This document shows, piece after piece, positions 26,219 to 38,480 of a stretch of 64,000 nt of DNA; the first letter of the stretch is position 1, and the number at the start of each line of letters is the position of its first letter. The stretch is from Anticarsia gemmatalis. Its lineage: Eukaryota; Arthropoda; Insecta; Lepidoptera; Erebidae. The position numbers and the translations under genes were made by a program. Below the pieces are notes generated by a model. It was not told the origin of the DNA. It ran no database searches and saw nothing but the letters and a program-made list of their open reading frames with translations. The stretch lies in contig NC_134756.1 in the NCBI RefSeq assembly GCF_050436995.1, forward strand, positions 4,402,001 to 4,466,000, given 5' to 3'.

Positions 26219-29200
26219 CATATATAAAAATTTATATTGAATAGTGAGAATTCAAATAAAGTAAAAGTATGTATTGGTAATGATTATTAATTTAGTTTGC
26301 TGAAATAAAATAATGAATACAATAGAAAATAGTTAAATTACTTTACTGTCACGCCATATAGGTACTTTCAAAACGTCAACAATTTACGTGTTATAATAAT
26401 TACTAAGCAGCTTTAAATCTGTATAAATAGTTTCACACAGCCCACTATAGGTAAATGATTACGAGAGGCTCTACGGCTCTCAAAGAGCTACATACAAGAA
26501 TATCGATATCAAAGATAGAGCCTCATTAGCGAGCCACGGTAGGCGTACTCTGTTATAATGTAGAGTCGTTCTGATGTTATCATGTATGGGAATTTAAGGC
26601 TTTTGCTATAAATATCACCTTAATTTAGGTTCGTATTTTTTTGTATGATATGTAGAGTAAAATAACGCTTACGTAATAAAGGACGTCTCAAGTTATGTTT
26701 TAAAATACTTAAGAAGTAATAAGTTGGATATTCTGTAATTACATTTTTGCAAATACTTGTTTAAAATTATTATGTTTATTATTTTGAAATAACATACATA
26801 ATTTAACACCAGTTTTGTTGGTGCGGGGATCTATGCATGATTTTAATTAATATATTTTCATTCATTGAATGATAATTAAAAAAGTAGTTAAAAATAACAC
26901 TAAGCATATTTAAGTATAAGAAAGTTTTCTTTTAATTTCTTGGTCGTTAGCTGAAATGAAAATGGCTTAAACTATTTTAGTACCCAGTCCTTCAAAGATA
27001 ACTCCCACTATAATGTCTTAAAACAACCAACTGCTGAACAACAATATATTCGCAATAACGCATTTATCACCAACAATATACTTCTATCATTAAACACACG
27101 CATTACGCCTTTGAATCATCTTTATATGAAACTATGAAAACATAATGACCATACGTCACCTCGTAAAATACCTACCAAAACAATGGAAGCCCGCGACAGA
27201 AATTAATATATCATTATGTCAGACCCATGTACTGTACTCACGCTTTCTGTCTCACTCATTCACGTGTAATTTGTATGTTCTATCCCTCTCTTGGGCGGAA
27301 AGTTTGGTATGAATACGCGAATCTCTCCCGTGATTGGGATTTGTTAATCTTCGCGGCTGAAACTGCTGAAGTTAAAATTCTAATGTGCTACTATATGCCT
27401 CTGGGTAGTGTTTGAGATGTTTGTGCTGAATTTATGTGTGTAACTTTAGTGGAGAATTATGGAGACGTTTTAATGATATGCGTAATATAGATTAATATTT
27501 GTGCGTTAATAACTATTATGAATAGTAATAATAGTTTGTTAGTCTAGTTTTATGGCAATGTCCCGATCTACGGTAAAACATAAAGCATTTCTTTTGTTTT
27601 TTTTTAACTTAAAGCTATTTAATTTTATGATTCTTTACTCTAATATTTACAAACCGTTTGTAAATATTTGCGTTAATCGCCAACATTAAAATTAATTTTA
27701 TTTATTTCTTCGAGAAGATATTGTAAGTATCTTGTCTAGTGACATTTGCTAGTTACAAGTAAATACCACTTCGTAATACGATCATTATAAATAATTACTA
27801 AGTCTTATCTGAATACAATTACAAATCTCCCAAAACAACAAATCACAGAAACAAACAAAAATCTCAGCTCAAAAATGTCAATTTCCTCCATAAAAATCTT
27901 TGTCTACACTAATACGCTAATGCCTACCGGCTGTATAAAAACGAGGGCAATGATAGTGCGTTCTCCAGCTTTGCCGCTACGCTCTTCACATCACAGGCTA
28001 ATTTACACGGAGCCGCTACAAAGAAAAATACGCTAATTAAAAAGAGGCGACACAAAGTGTCATAGCAAACGGAAAAGTCTGGAAGCCCGGCTTGTTGTGG
28101 AGCTAGTTTGTGCTTTTGGTTCGTATTGATGCGGCTTTGTTTGTCGTAGTGTGGGCTAGAGATGTCTGTGGCGATGTAAGTGATGCTTTGATTTTTTGGT
28201 TGCTTTCTTAGATGATTAGTGGTGAATTCGTTTTGTATTTTTTTGTAATATTTTAAATAAAAAATCATGAATAATTGTAAATACTGTTGCAATTTAATAC
28301 TAAATACTCAGTTAAATAAAATAATTTTAATACCTCAACGCTCTACTACAGACATAGGGTCTTTTTCTGGATCGAGTAATCAATAAGTCAACAAACATTT
28401 TTATTTAGCTTCAACAATAAATTCATTAGTCTTAACTTCACTTTATTTAACAAACGATTGATAACTAGCGTTCTTCTAGTAATAACGTTCACTTTTCTAA
28501 ATGTGCAAAGTTCGAGAAACCTGTGTTAAAAATAATAATAAGCCGAAGAAAACCTCAGACAAAAAACCCAGTCAAAATAAACCATCCCATTCATTCTCAA
28601 CCAAATAAAAAAATGAAAGCGACATCATTCTTCCCATAATTTTATACAAAACTTTACAATGTATTGTAGTAACAAGGAACGAACAACACGACATTTACAA
28701 GGCCCGTACGATCTTTGAAGGAAATGACGCGAAGGAAAGACTGTAATGAGCTGATTCGAGTGCATTGAAGGCAAGCCATGTTCGTAAGCCACAAAAGCCT
28801 CGGGGCCTTTCAAAGGAAAAATGATGCAACGTTAGTGTAGTGACGTAACGTAAATGTGTAGGTTGGAACGTAATTGGTTTTCTTGATACGATGATTGGAT
28901 TATGAGTTGGAGAAAAAAATGACTGCTTTTCTTGTTACAATGTTAGACGGTTGCTTGGAGCGTGTTCTTTTTTAAGGTTTTTGTAGAATCATTGCAAGAT
29001 TGAAGTGAAATTAAGTATTTGTTACCAAACGCTTTATGGCTTTTTTAAATATTATGTGATATCTAAGTGTAAAGCACTGCGATTTACACACAGTCAATAT
29101 TATATTCGTTGAAAATGTGTATTATAGCAATATCCATAGAATCAACAAATTAGACCACGAGAAACGTATCTGCCACGTTTATAAATATGTGGTAACAATA

Positions 29201-29642
29201 TGGTGGAATGAACAAAAGTTGATTTAGAGAATACACTCATCTTTTTTAAGTCTTCTATATGAAACGGCTAAAATATAACAATCTCATTATTCATTTAATT
29301 TTATTTATAGCCTATTTTAAAGATGGACACTAGCCAAATTCTCAGCGCATCTAAATCTAAACTAAAACCTATTCTTATTCTAAACCTCGTCCCAGTCTCT
29401 TAGATATAAGCAAAAAGTGTAATACTAAAAAGATTTTATGTTTGTTCCAGATCTGTGTATCGACTACGTGAAGAGTGGAGCCATCAAGAATTAAAAGCCT
29501 TTTAATGACAGCTCGCTTCGTTGGTCTGCACTATGTAGCAAGAAACCAGCAGAAAAAAATAAATTTATTGAAATATAATTTTATGTGTTAATTTATTTGC
29601 TTAATAATAATTAAGAAACATTCTCATAAATAGGTACTATTT

Positions 29643-29838
29643 CATTTGTTTAAAATAGACAACTTTATTTGTTTAAAATAGACAACTCCCGCACTAAGAA
29701 TTGCTCTTGTGTCGTGGGGACTTTTACAAACATACAAACAACGGACACAAAGCACAACCAGAACCGAAACAATTATTTGTGGATCGCACAAATAATTGCT
29801 CCGTGTGGGAATCGAAACCACTGCGCCACGAAGGCAGT
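29643..29838 (-). mobile_element. tRNA-derived SINE, family 1, head deleted between A and B boxes
   Basis: Minus-strand copy. The body is intact, but the head jumps from GGCGCAGTGGTTT straight to CGATTCCCACACGG. About 50 bases between the two promoter boxes are missing, apparently across a short GGTTT match. The tail is unusual: a 23-base unit (ATTTGTTTAAAATAGACAAC on the plus strand, 29644 onward) is present twice in tandem. The A-B spacing is now too short for normal Pol III promoter use, so it is probably dead. Confidence 0.85.
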
Positions 29839-32800
29839 CTAAGGTAACGTAGGTAATTTGTAAAATCCACAAGTCTAATGCATGCTTTGTGGAACTGCCA
29901 TTATGAATAAAATCACAATATTTACATGACTCACTTTCCTCAGATGCTTAGACATTTTCTTAGAATTAAACGCAAATATAAACTTTTTTAAATCTCTAAT
30001 ATCCTATAACTATATAAGCATTTTTTTAAAACATTCAAACTCGATCGACTACTAAATGTCAATAACATGCATCTGCATTGATACTGGCTAGCGACGACTA
30101 TTCGATGGTTGTCGTTAAGTAGAAATAATAGCCTGACCCTTCATCATCTTCATCAACATCAACTTGTACCAATCCCTATCACTAAATACAGAAAACTACT
30201 AAGTCAATATATTTTGCAAAACTGTCAGCACATTGCATAAACTCGTCTCGCTTAAGTGCTGTTCGCTTCTTAAAACCATAGGTGGTTTTATCGAACGGTG
30301 AACGTAGCGACAGGTTCCGACCTATTGTTCCACTCGTTTCACTCAAATATTTAAGTGTACTCGCCTCCGTTTGTTTTTTGTTTGATCAAAATATGGACTT
30401 TGTTTCCCGTTTAGAGATTTTTTGTCGAAAACCTTTAAGCTAGATTCATTGGGATTCAAGTGCCTACGTGAATTGAAAATAGAGAGTGTAATCCGCTTTG
30501 TTTTTGCGCGTTTGTTTTTTAAAATAGAAACGGAAAACATATTTTGGTTTGAGTTGAGGACATGATTCAATCGCCTCTTTGTACACAATGGAGATAAAAA
30601 ATATGATGTTACCTGTGCTAGTTTAGGTAATTTTTCGGGTTTCAGTGTAATATTAATAATAATAGCAAACGCTATGTATTCCCCGCACATAACCTGCAAT
30701 CCGCTTCAAAATAATGTAGTGTCTAAGACTTCGTTCAGAGCATAAACGGTTGTAGCTCTTTACTTCGTACTCCTTACTAGTAATATAGAAAAATCGAAAA
30801 GCTGAGGTGCATTATGCCAATCAGGATTTATTTAAGCAGCACTAAGCCTACAAGTAAGTCGTGACTAATATTATGTTCGCGATGTTTAATCAGTATAGGA
30901 ATCGAGACTCAAGCACCCAGTTTTGAAGTGACAGTTTTCTTAATCCGACTAAATATACTTTTATAAGCTAAGATTCTTCCAAGTCCAATATGTCTTTATT
31001 ATACATAGTTCTTAGTGGTGGAAGTATAAACGTGTATGTGCTTTTAACTGCGTATAAAACAAAGTTGCCCACACCCTGGGGTGTCGTAGAGACCACTAAA
31101 GGATTATGTTAAATGAATGGGCAGCACTATCCACCTGTGAAAATGTGATATATGACTGACTATTATAATTGCATTGTTGTTTTACTAATGGTTTTTATTG
31201 CAGCTACCTTAGATTTAGATAAAGCCTAATGATAGATACTTATTTATGATGCTAGAATTTAAAAGATTCGCTGAAACAATGTGTTCTTTTATTATGTCGA
31301 CTAAGAAGAAATTATGTATTTCCCTTCAAGTATGTTCTTTTTTGGTTGTTGTGCATATAATTATAATGTAACAGAAAGGGTTACATTATTTTCATGCGGG
31401 ATGCATAGACAAAGTCTGTGATTTTATGAATATAAATGATACGTCGGAATCATCAAGGAATGTAAGGTTTTGGGTATACATACAGTACAGTATTTGGTTT
31501 TAAGAGCATTTATTACTGTTATAAATCTGTTGTTTTTATTTACTTATAACCTCCTTTAATTTTAAAAACTGTTTTAAATTTTTTTTAAATAAACAATATT
31601 TTGTGTGATAAAACCCTTTAAAGTGCACTATCTAAACATGAAGGCAAACTTGCTAATTATGGTTTCGAATCAAAAGGCTATCGGAACAATTGCAATCGTT
31701 GTGGTAATTGGCACATCGGGGCACAACGTGACTCCCGAGAGGTAGGGTAAAAGTGGCGATAAAGGCCCACAATAGTGGAAAAAAGTGGCAATTCCCGACC
31801 ACTCGGTGTTGCCAGCACTAATTAAGGTGTCGCAATATCGCACGGAGTGTGACGATAGATTTATTAGGGATCTATGGGTATTTGTTAAAGCCTTGTGGGC
31901 ATGACATAGTAAAGATGACGTTTAAATATTAATATATTAGTATAATAATAGGTAGGTACACCGAAACTGACATCAAAACAGCTAAAGAAACATTGCTAAC
32001 AAAAAAAGTATGCTACTCACTGCCCTAATAAATATTAGAAATATAAATAAATGCTCAAAATCTAACCATTTTATTATTTATCTCGTTATAAAACAAAATA
32101 GAATAGACTTTTTTAGAAACCTAAACATTTTATTTTACAGGTATCAAATCCACAATAATTTATTTTAAACGGGAGGAAGTTCTCAATTCAGCCGATTTTG
32201 TTTCAATATAGATCGTTTAAAACAAACTTAAATTAATCATTTAATATACGGAACCGTTATGTTATTAGTTCTCTCAACTGCATTCTTTCCGGTTGTATCA
32301 GTATGAAAGCTTACTAATTGGTAATTTACAGTGTTCGACGAGAGTCCTTATTGGCTTTACTAGTTGCTGGCTTTACCATTGTATTGTGCGTGCTACAAAT
32401 ACAATTTATAGTTTGATTTTGTATTTGTTTTCTCGTTTATTGAGGAGTATATTAATAGTGTTATTTAAAAGATAGAAAACTACGCAATAATGTTATGATG
32501 CAATGGGTCTTACACACGATTGAAAATCAAAGGTTAAGATATTTTATTTGTTTACCCGCAGTTATCGTTTCACTACGCAATATTAAGCAATTAAGCTGTT
32601 CGTTTCCGTCTAAATAAATCAAATAGTATTGTCTAAAAATACTCAAAATAAAAGATAAAATATTCCAAAGCTGAACTATCTACTTTAATTCCATTCCGTG
32701 CCATATTTAAAGAAAAAACACGTTAGTGACTAATTTCATACCATTGATTTGTTTTTTAAACACAAACATAACTGTTTGTATTACTACTTCATATTTTGGT

Positions 32801-33994
32801 TACCATAATGAAATTATAAATGAACCAATTTATTTCAGCAAATATAACCCATTTCACACAAGCTCTCCTACAGAAAAACACATCATTACTTTTTACCCAC
32901 ATCGAGTTCCTAGATTAAATTAATCAGCACTGTTTCAGAGCATATGGTCCCAGGTGTTTGTCCCATGTTCGTCGAAGCCGAACTGATCGAACAAAGCGAT
33001 AGAATTGGCTAAGGACAGACGTATCAGCCCATTACTATGCAATTTTGATGATTGGATAGTTTGATTGAGTAAAGTGTCTGGGCAGAGATTTAAACATTGA
33101 CGGGTTAAGCCTGAGTGATAGGATTAGAAGGTGATGTGTTCCCAATTTTCTAGTGATTATTCGTTCCAGTTTTCAAGAAAAAAGTTTAAAGAAGAATTTA
33201 GTCACATGGCGTTTTTAAACAACAGACGGGATCAAGATTTTGGAAGAATATAAAATTAAAATTGCTGTGTATTTTTCTGTGCTCCATTATTTTATATTAT
33301 ACAACAATTATATAAAAATATGTAATTGTATGAACAATATTTCGATACACACCTACGCAGAAGTGTTTGCTATTTTGTTATTTCAGCATTTGTGTACGAA
33401 TAATGTACTTATGTCTACACTCACTGCTACGAATGCTACGCGAAGCATCTACAGTGAGACGTAGGCGACAAGACTTGTAATTGTTAATATAGTATCAGCT
33501 ATAGCTTACTGATAAGTAAATCAAGAGAACTTTAAAAACATTACTTTTCTGTTAAAGGCCCTTGCTATTATAACAAAACTGTCAAAAAATCATAAATAAA
33601 AATAATCCATTTATAAAATAATCGAATAAAAATCTATCAACACAGCCATCAACATCCATTACTTTCAACTTTCGACAATTTGTTAATATTAACCCTACAA
33701 CAATAGGGCCGGTCCCGCACGCCCGCTGTTGACAAAACTGTATTACCGAAAATGGACAATATTGGCCCAAAACGGGTCATATTATGTTCATAAACCACCG
33801 CGCAGTTGGCCGTGGAACACAAAAGAATGATCTAGTTGCTATGACCCTTTACAATGTGACAATAGAAACTAGAAATTCCTGTTTAAGGGATTTTTAAATG
33901 AAATGGGTTTTTGAATGGACGGCACGAGTTTTGTATTAGTCTGGTAATTTTATTTAATATGCTTTTTTTTAAATAGAATGTAGAGAGTAAAATA
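29839..33994. other. Noncoding sequence with an island near 31.7 kb
   Basis: The island at 31680..31880 (GGTAATTGGCACATCGGGGC ... CCAGCACTAATTAAGGTGTC) is long, complex and non-repetitive. A smaller one lies at 30240..30330, with TAAAACCA/TGGTTTTA able to pair. The rest is AT-rich without repeats I recognise. Frames of 60-118 codons look random. Confidence 0.55.
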
Positions 33995-34178
33995 TCTAAA
34001 TAAATGAATCTACGAAATGTATGTACGCGCATAACTTGGGAACGACTAAACCAATTTTTTTTTTCATGTGTTTGTAATTGTAAGGAAAAAGTTTGTATGT
34101 ATCCAAACTCAAACGGGACTAAGATCGACGGGATAGACTTGTACTTTATACCCGGACAAAGTCGGGTCAGTCAGCTAG
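33995..34178 (+). mobile_element. Helitron-like non-autonomous element, diverged
   Basis: 184 bp, from TCTAAATAAATGAATCTACG (after A) to GTCAGTCAGCTAG (before T). The hairpin ACCCG/CGGGT sits just upstream of the end, again the Helitron end layout. It shares GGGTCAG..AGCTAGT with the 19732 copy. The 5' limit is less sure than the 3' limit. A small open frame crosses it without family similarity. Confidence 0.55.
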
Positions 34179-34741
34179 TTTTGTATAAATGTTCTATGAT
34201 TTCTATGAATTGGATAGAGGTGAAGTTTTCTAATACCATGAAAACATCGTATTCCTAGAATATATTTTACTTAGAAAGAGCCAATTATAGCTAATTTTGT
34301 ACAAGCTACAGTTATACAAATATATACCTACTAGAATATTTGTATACTAATTACTTTCTGAGAATTTTTTAAGCATGTAAACTTCTCTATACCTGAACCT
34401 ACAGTATTTGTCAATTTTATACACACGTCACCCCATTAAGTTAAAGAGAGTTCCAAGTACCACGTCAGCTCAAATCTCAAGTAACGCATAAAAAATGTAA
34501 AATTAGAAAAAAAGGTAAAAAACAATGGCGACATTCGTCGAGGCTGCAGCTCCGTCCGTCTAGCTCTCCGAACAATAGTGACCTATTGTACGCCGTCCAT
34601 TTTAAATGAACAAAATGGCGCTCGAACTCAAACAGCGAACACTGGGATTTGAAACAATGCTTCTCTAATCCCTGTGAAGGGTTAAATGTATGCGATTGGT
34701 CAACGTGCCCCCACGGACGACTTACTTTTGTTAGTTCGTTC

Positions 34742-34772
34742 GTGTTTGTGTGTGTGTGTGTTTGTGTGTGCG
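34742..34772 (+). repeat. (GT)n microsatellite
   Basis: GTGTTTGTGTGTGTGTGTGT then TTGTGTGTGCGTG, at the right side of a GC-richer island (34530..34830). Confidence 0.8.
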
Positions 34773-35693
34773 TGCCGCGAACTTTTCGCGTTAATGTCGT
34801 CATGAGCGATTTGTGTGCGTAGAATGGCTTTTATGTTAGTACGTGGTGTTTTGGCGCCGTGAACAGTAAAATGGTTAGAATGTACTCCGTGTATATTAAC
34901 TTTTATTGGATGTAGTGTAAAAGTTTTTGATGAAGAGATAAAATATTGGTTTAAATACCTGTATGTTTTACAACTGCTGAATAGAATACGTAACTTGTTA
35001 AGAAATTCGAAACATCTTTATTTAGAAAAAAGAAATCGTAAACATCTTGAGGGCAAGGTCTTTTTTTAGAAGAAAGAACCTTCTATTCTCCGCCTATCAT
35101 ATCTTCATATTGAAGTAACAAATAGTCTGTGTTACAAAGTTCAAGACCTCAGCAACAACACAACGAATCAACGAAATCAACAATTTCTCACTCTGAGCTG
35201 ACCTACTGAAACAAAAGCGTATACATAAAAACAAACGACGTTCAACATATCACGGAGGACAATTCATCGAAGCCGTCATGCGTGACAGCCAGAAACGCAA
35301 TCAAAACTTCCTCGGGGTACATTGTACCCGCCTACGTCCCACTTTTCTCCGAAGACTATTATTTGAATGTCTTTCAACCCGTGAGAAGGGTCTAACCGTC
35401 TCACACCCAACCCCCGCGTGTGCTCGCCTGATAATGTAATTAAAACAACACCTTTATTCCGAGTAGTCACATTTTGTAACGAGTTTTAGTTTGATATGTG
35501 GCGACATCTTTCGGGGATTTCTTGTAAACTTAATCTGTGTGCGGTTGTTTGAATTAGAAGGTCTAATCTGTGTATGTTAGAGGGTTGTGTAACAAACTTA
35601 CTGCTGAATCAGTTCTTGGTATTATTTGTCGTATATTAGCACTCGAAATTGACGTTAAAACTGACCTATAAAAATTCTTGTACACACAAATAT

Positions 35694-35842
35694 ATTCTTA
35701 TAGGGACATTCCTGGGCTGTCCCTATACCAAGAATCAATTTAGCGCGAGAAATCTTGCACAGAATTATATGACTGAACACTATTAAAAATCTTTAGACTC
35801 GATGACAGAACTGTTGTTTAAATGGGTTAGCCATTTAAACAA
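35694..35842. repeat. Two adjacent hairpins
   Basis: First at 35694..35735: ATTCTTATAGGGACA pairs with TGTCCCTATACCAAGAAT (three-base bulge) across a 9-base loop. Second at 35814..35842: TTGTTTAAATGG / CCATTTAAACAA, perfect 12-bp stem with a 5-base loop. They are 79 bases apart. Confidence 0.55.
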
Positions 35843-37381
35843 GAGACAAAAAAATGAAACGTAAACATTTTTCTTTTAATTACTCAACCAAAAAAATGAA
35901 ACTACAAAACCGCCCACAAGCGTAGTGAATAAGAAAAACACACATTAACCTCCAGACGTTCAAAACATAATCCCTATAAAGAAACAAAGGACTGTCGCAC
36001 ATTTAAGTCGACGACGAAGATTTCCAAAGCGAATTCGCGAGAGGCGAAATTTTCGGGGTAACATTATACCCCTACATTAGGGCTAAGTGATACCGTCACA
36101 TTTGTTGGATTAATTCATCATCTGAATTGCCGTGGCCAGACTGATGGCCCGGAACGCCCGCTCTCCCCCCCTCCTAGGGGGTGAAAGGGGGTACGCTTAC
36201 GTACAGATAACTTTTCCCCTCTGTTACGTATGGTGTTTTAATTATGTGTTGTTTTTGGTGCTGTTTTTGTGAATTAAATATGTTGAAAGTTTTGTAGGCT
36301 GGCTTATTATTTATTGACTTTTACCTAACTCATTATTCTCTTCATAAAATCGCGTCAGTTTCTCAAGAGAGAGCGCCGAAACTACGAAAACGAAAAGCTT
36401 TGGGGAACAATCTACACGGCAATATTTTTTCTGTCATTTATATTCAGATATTTGTCTCAATTCTTGAGTCTATATTATGAGTGTTCTTTACTAAACACCT
36501 AACTAACTAACTAACCAACAAATAACGTACACCAAAACATTTTTTCAAGACAATAGCAGATCTTTAAGAAATGTCATAATCTTTTCCATAACACTCAAGC
36601 AACTTCTTTCACCTACAAACAAAACTTAAATCACAAGCGAAGAATAAAGTTTAGCTAAAGTGGTAATCAGCGCTTGTAGCGCTTAGCTCGCCGATGCCCT
36701 TTTGCCCCCCGAATTAGACCCCCTTTCCCCCTAAACTCCCTCCTCTACAGGACAACGTAAGGATAAATGGGAGGGCTGGCTCTTCTGGTTAAGTGTAGAT
36801 TTTCCGAATGCGGTGTTGATGACGGCTCCATAGTGAGGGGATATTGTCGATAAATTCTTTTAAGCTTTGTTTTGGTTTTGAGTAGTATGATGTTCTGGTA
36901 CTGATATTTATGTGTACAGGCTATTTCTAGTTAATCATGATTGTTATTTAGAAATAAATTAATTTTAAACAAGCAGGCATGGAGTCAAGATCCATTAATT
37001 TATTCGAATTTATTCTACTTCTTCTAGAAAGTAAAAATGTGGTGACTTATTCATTAACTGCTTCGTATAATTCATTTACATTTTTAAGAGGTTTATAGCA
37101 CAAATACATTAAAAGTATTTAGCATATTGCTAAACCGATTAAGGCGCATAAGAGAGTGTTGACCACCTTTATAAACCTCCTACCAACAATTTTACAAATG
37201 CATCTACGAAAAAACTATCGACATTATCGACAACACGTTCACATCTCTATAACAGCAGTCCCCGAGACCGTTGGACAGCGAGTTGTAAATACTCGTGTAA
37301 AATTGTCCACATTCCCCCTCTAGCTTTTGTTATATATTTCTTTGTTATTTACCTCCCCCACGCTACCTGATGTACGGCTAT

Positions 37382-37640
37382 GCGCAATTATATCCGTAAT
37401 GTATGTTCAACAATAATTATATGACACTTGGATTCTTTTTTGATTTTGTTCTTACGTCATTCTAGCTTTTTCATGTTGTTTCTTTGCTTTTAAATTTTTG
37501 TTGTTTAAACTTGTTTAGATTTGAGTTTACGCAATTATATCCCTAGATGTATGTTCAACAATAATTATATGACACTTGGATTCTTTTTTGATTTTGTTCT
37601 TACGTGTTGCTTTTTCATTTTGTTACTTTCCTTTTAATTT
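37382..37640. repeat. Direct duplication, period about 148 bp
   Basis: GCAATTATATCC...GATGTATGTTC, then CAACAATAATTATATGACAC and TTGGATTCTTTTTTGATTTTG, occurs at 37384 and again at 37531. About 75-80 bases are nearly identical and the downstream part is looser. A simple local tandem duplication. Confidence 0.7.
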
Positions 37641-38349
37641 TTTGTTTTAGTTGATTTGTTACACAGTTTAGTTCAGATTTATTATATGAGTTTGTATTGA
37701 TATAGTAGCTATTTGTCGGAGCAAGAAATTGTAGCTTTAGAAGCAATTGTGGTATCTGAAAGGCAGTGTAGCGGAAAATCGGTAATGTGCAAATATAACA
37801 TTTAATATTTCACGTAACCTGTATATGATTTACTGTTTTGATCAATCATAGAGAAAAGATAAAGATATTTGTAACTTGTATTCAGTATTTTAGTATCATA
37901 ATGTCTTTAGGGTTTATGTTTTCAGCGCCAGAACCTTTTTACGTTAGGAAATCTTAAATTATTTGTTCAAAAGTACTCTCTGATTACGGAAGTCTTTGGC
38001 CCTACACGGGATAGTTATTTGGGATGACAGGTACTAACAACATTATTCATTTATTTATGTCTAGACTTTAAAAACAAAAATCCTTGTCTCCACATCCTAA
38101 CCCTTCACAGATAGGTGATGGTATTAGTATGTAGCGACAAAAGACTTAACCCTAAAAAGCGAGGGGGTGCAGGCGGCAGTCCGCGGCGTCGTTACGCACG
38201 AGCCGCGCGGGTTAATTGCTAAGCACAAATGAGTGAGCTGCTGAGCCGGCCGACACCTGATGCGGGACGACTTACACTAAACAATGTTACTATTTTAACA
38301 CTAGAGATTTAGAAACTATGTAATAATTATTTTTAATAAAAATATGAAG

Positions 38350-38480
38350 TCAAATATGCTTTATTGCATAAACTTTTATAGTATAGATAGTAGATAGTAG
38401 TATAGATAGTATTTTTTATCTACCACCGTTTCGGAAAAGCTGATGTTCGTGAAAAGAATCAGTAAGAAACTCACGGATAT
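38350..38480 (+). repeat. Diverged dispersed repeat with TAGATAG microsatellite
   Basis: CAAATATGCTTTATTGC, a TATAGATAGTAGATAGTAG run, then CTACCACCGTTTCGGAAAAG and AGAATCAGTAAGAAACTCAC. The CTACCACCG-TTCGGAA / AAGAAACTCA pair is, from memory, a common lepidopteran repeat signature. Confidence 0.45.

Larger units (their letters stand above)
20621..29642. other. Noncoding sequence with several islands
   Basis: Holds a pyrimidine-rich GC block at 21630..21780 (with GTTCGGCC/GGCCGAAC, 8-bp stem) that throws up many overlapping frames. Islands at 23920..24130, 24780..24900, 25790..25920 (GGCAACGCTAATTATCAGCC, TGACGTCA) and 27920..28090 (TACGCTAATTAAAAAGAGGC). The 122-codon minus frame at 28292 overlaps the last of these and has no domain I recognise. 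Confidence 0.55.

Noticed and set aside
27924..28292. 122-codon minus-strand frame
   Set aside because: Low-complexity Asn/Gln/Lys start and no motif; covers an enhancer-like island rather than a gene.
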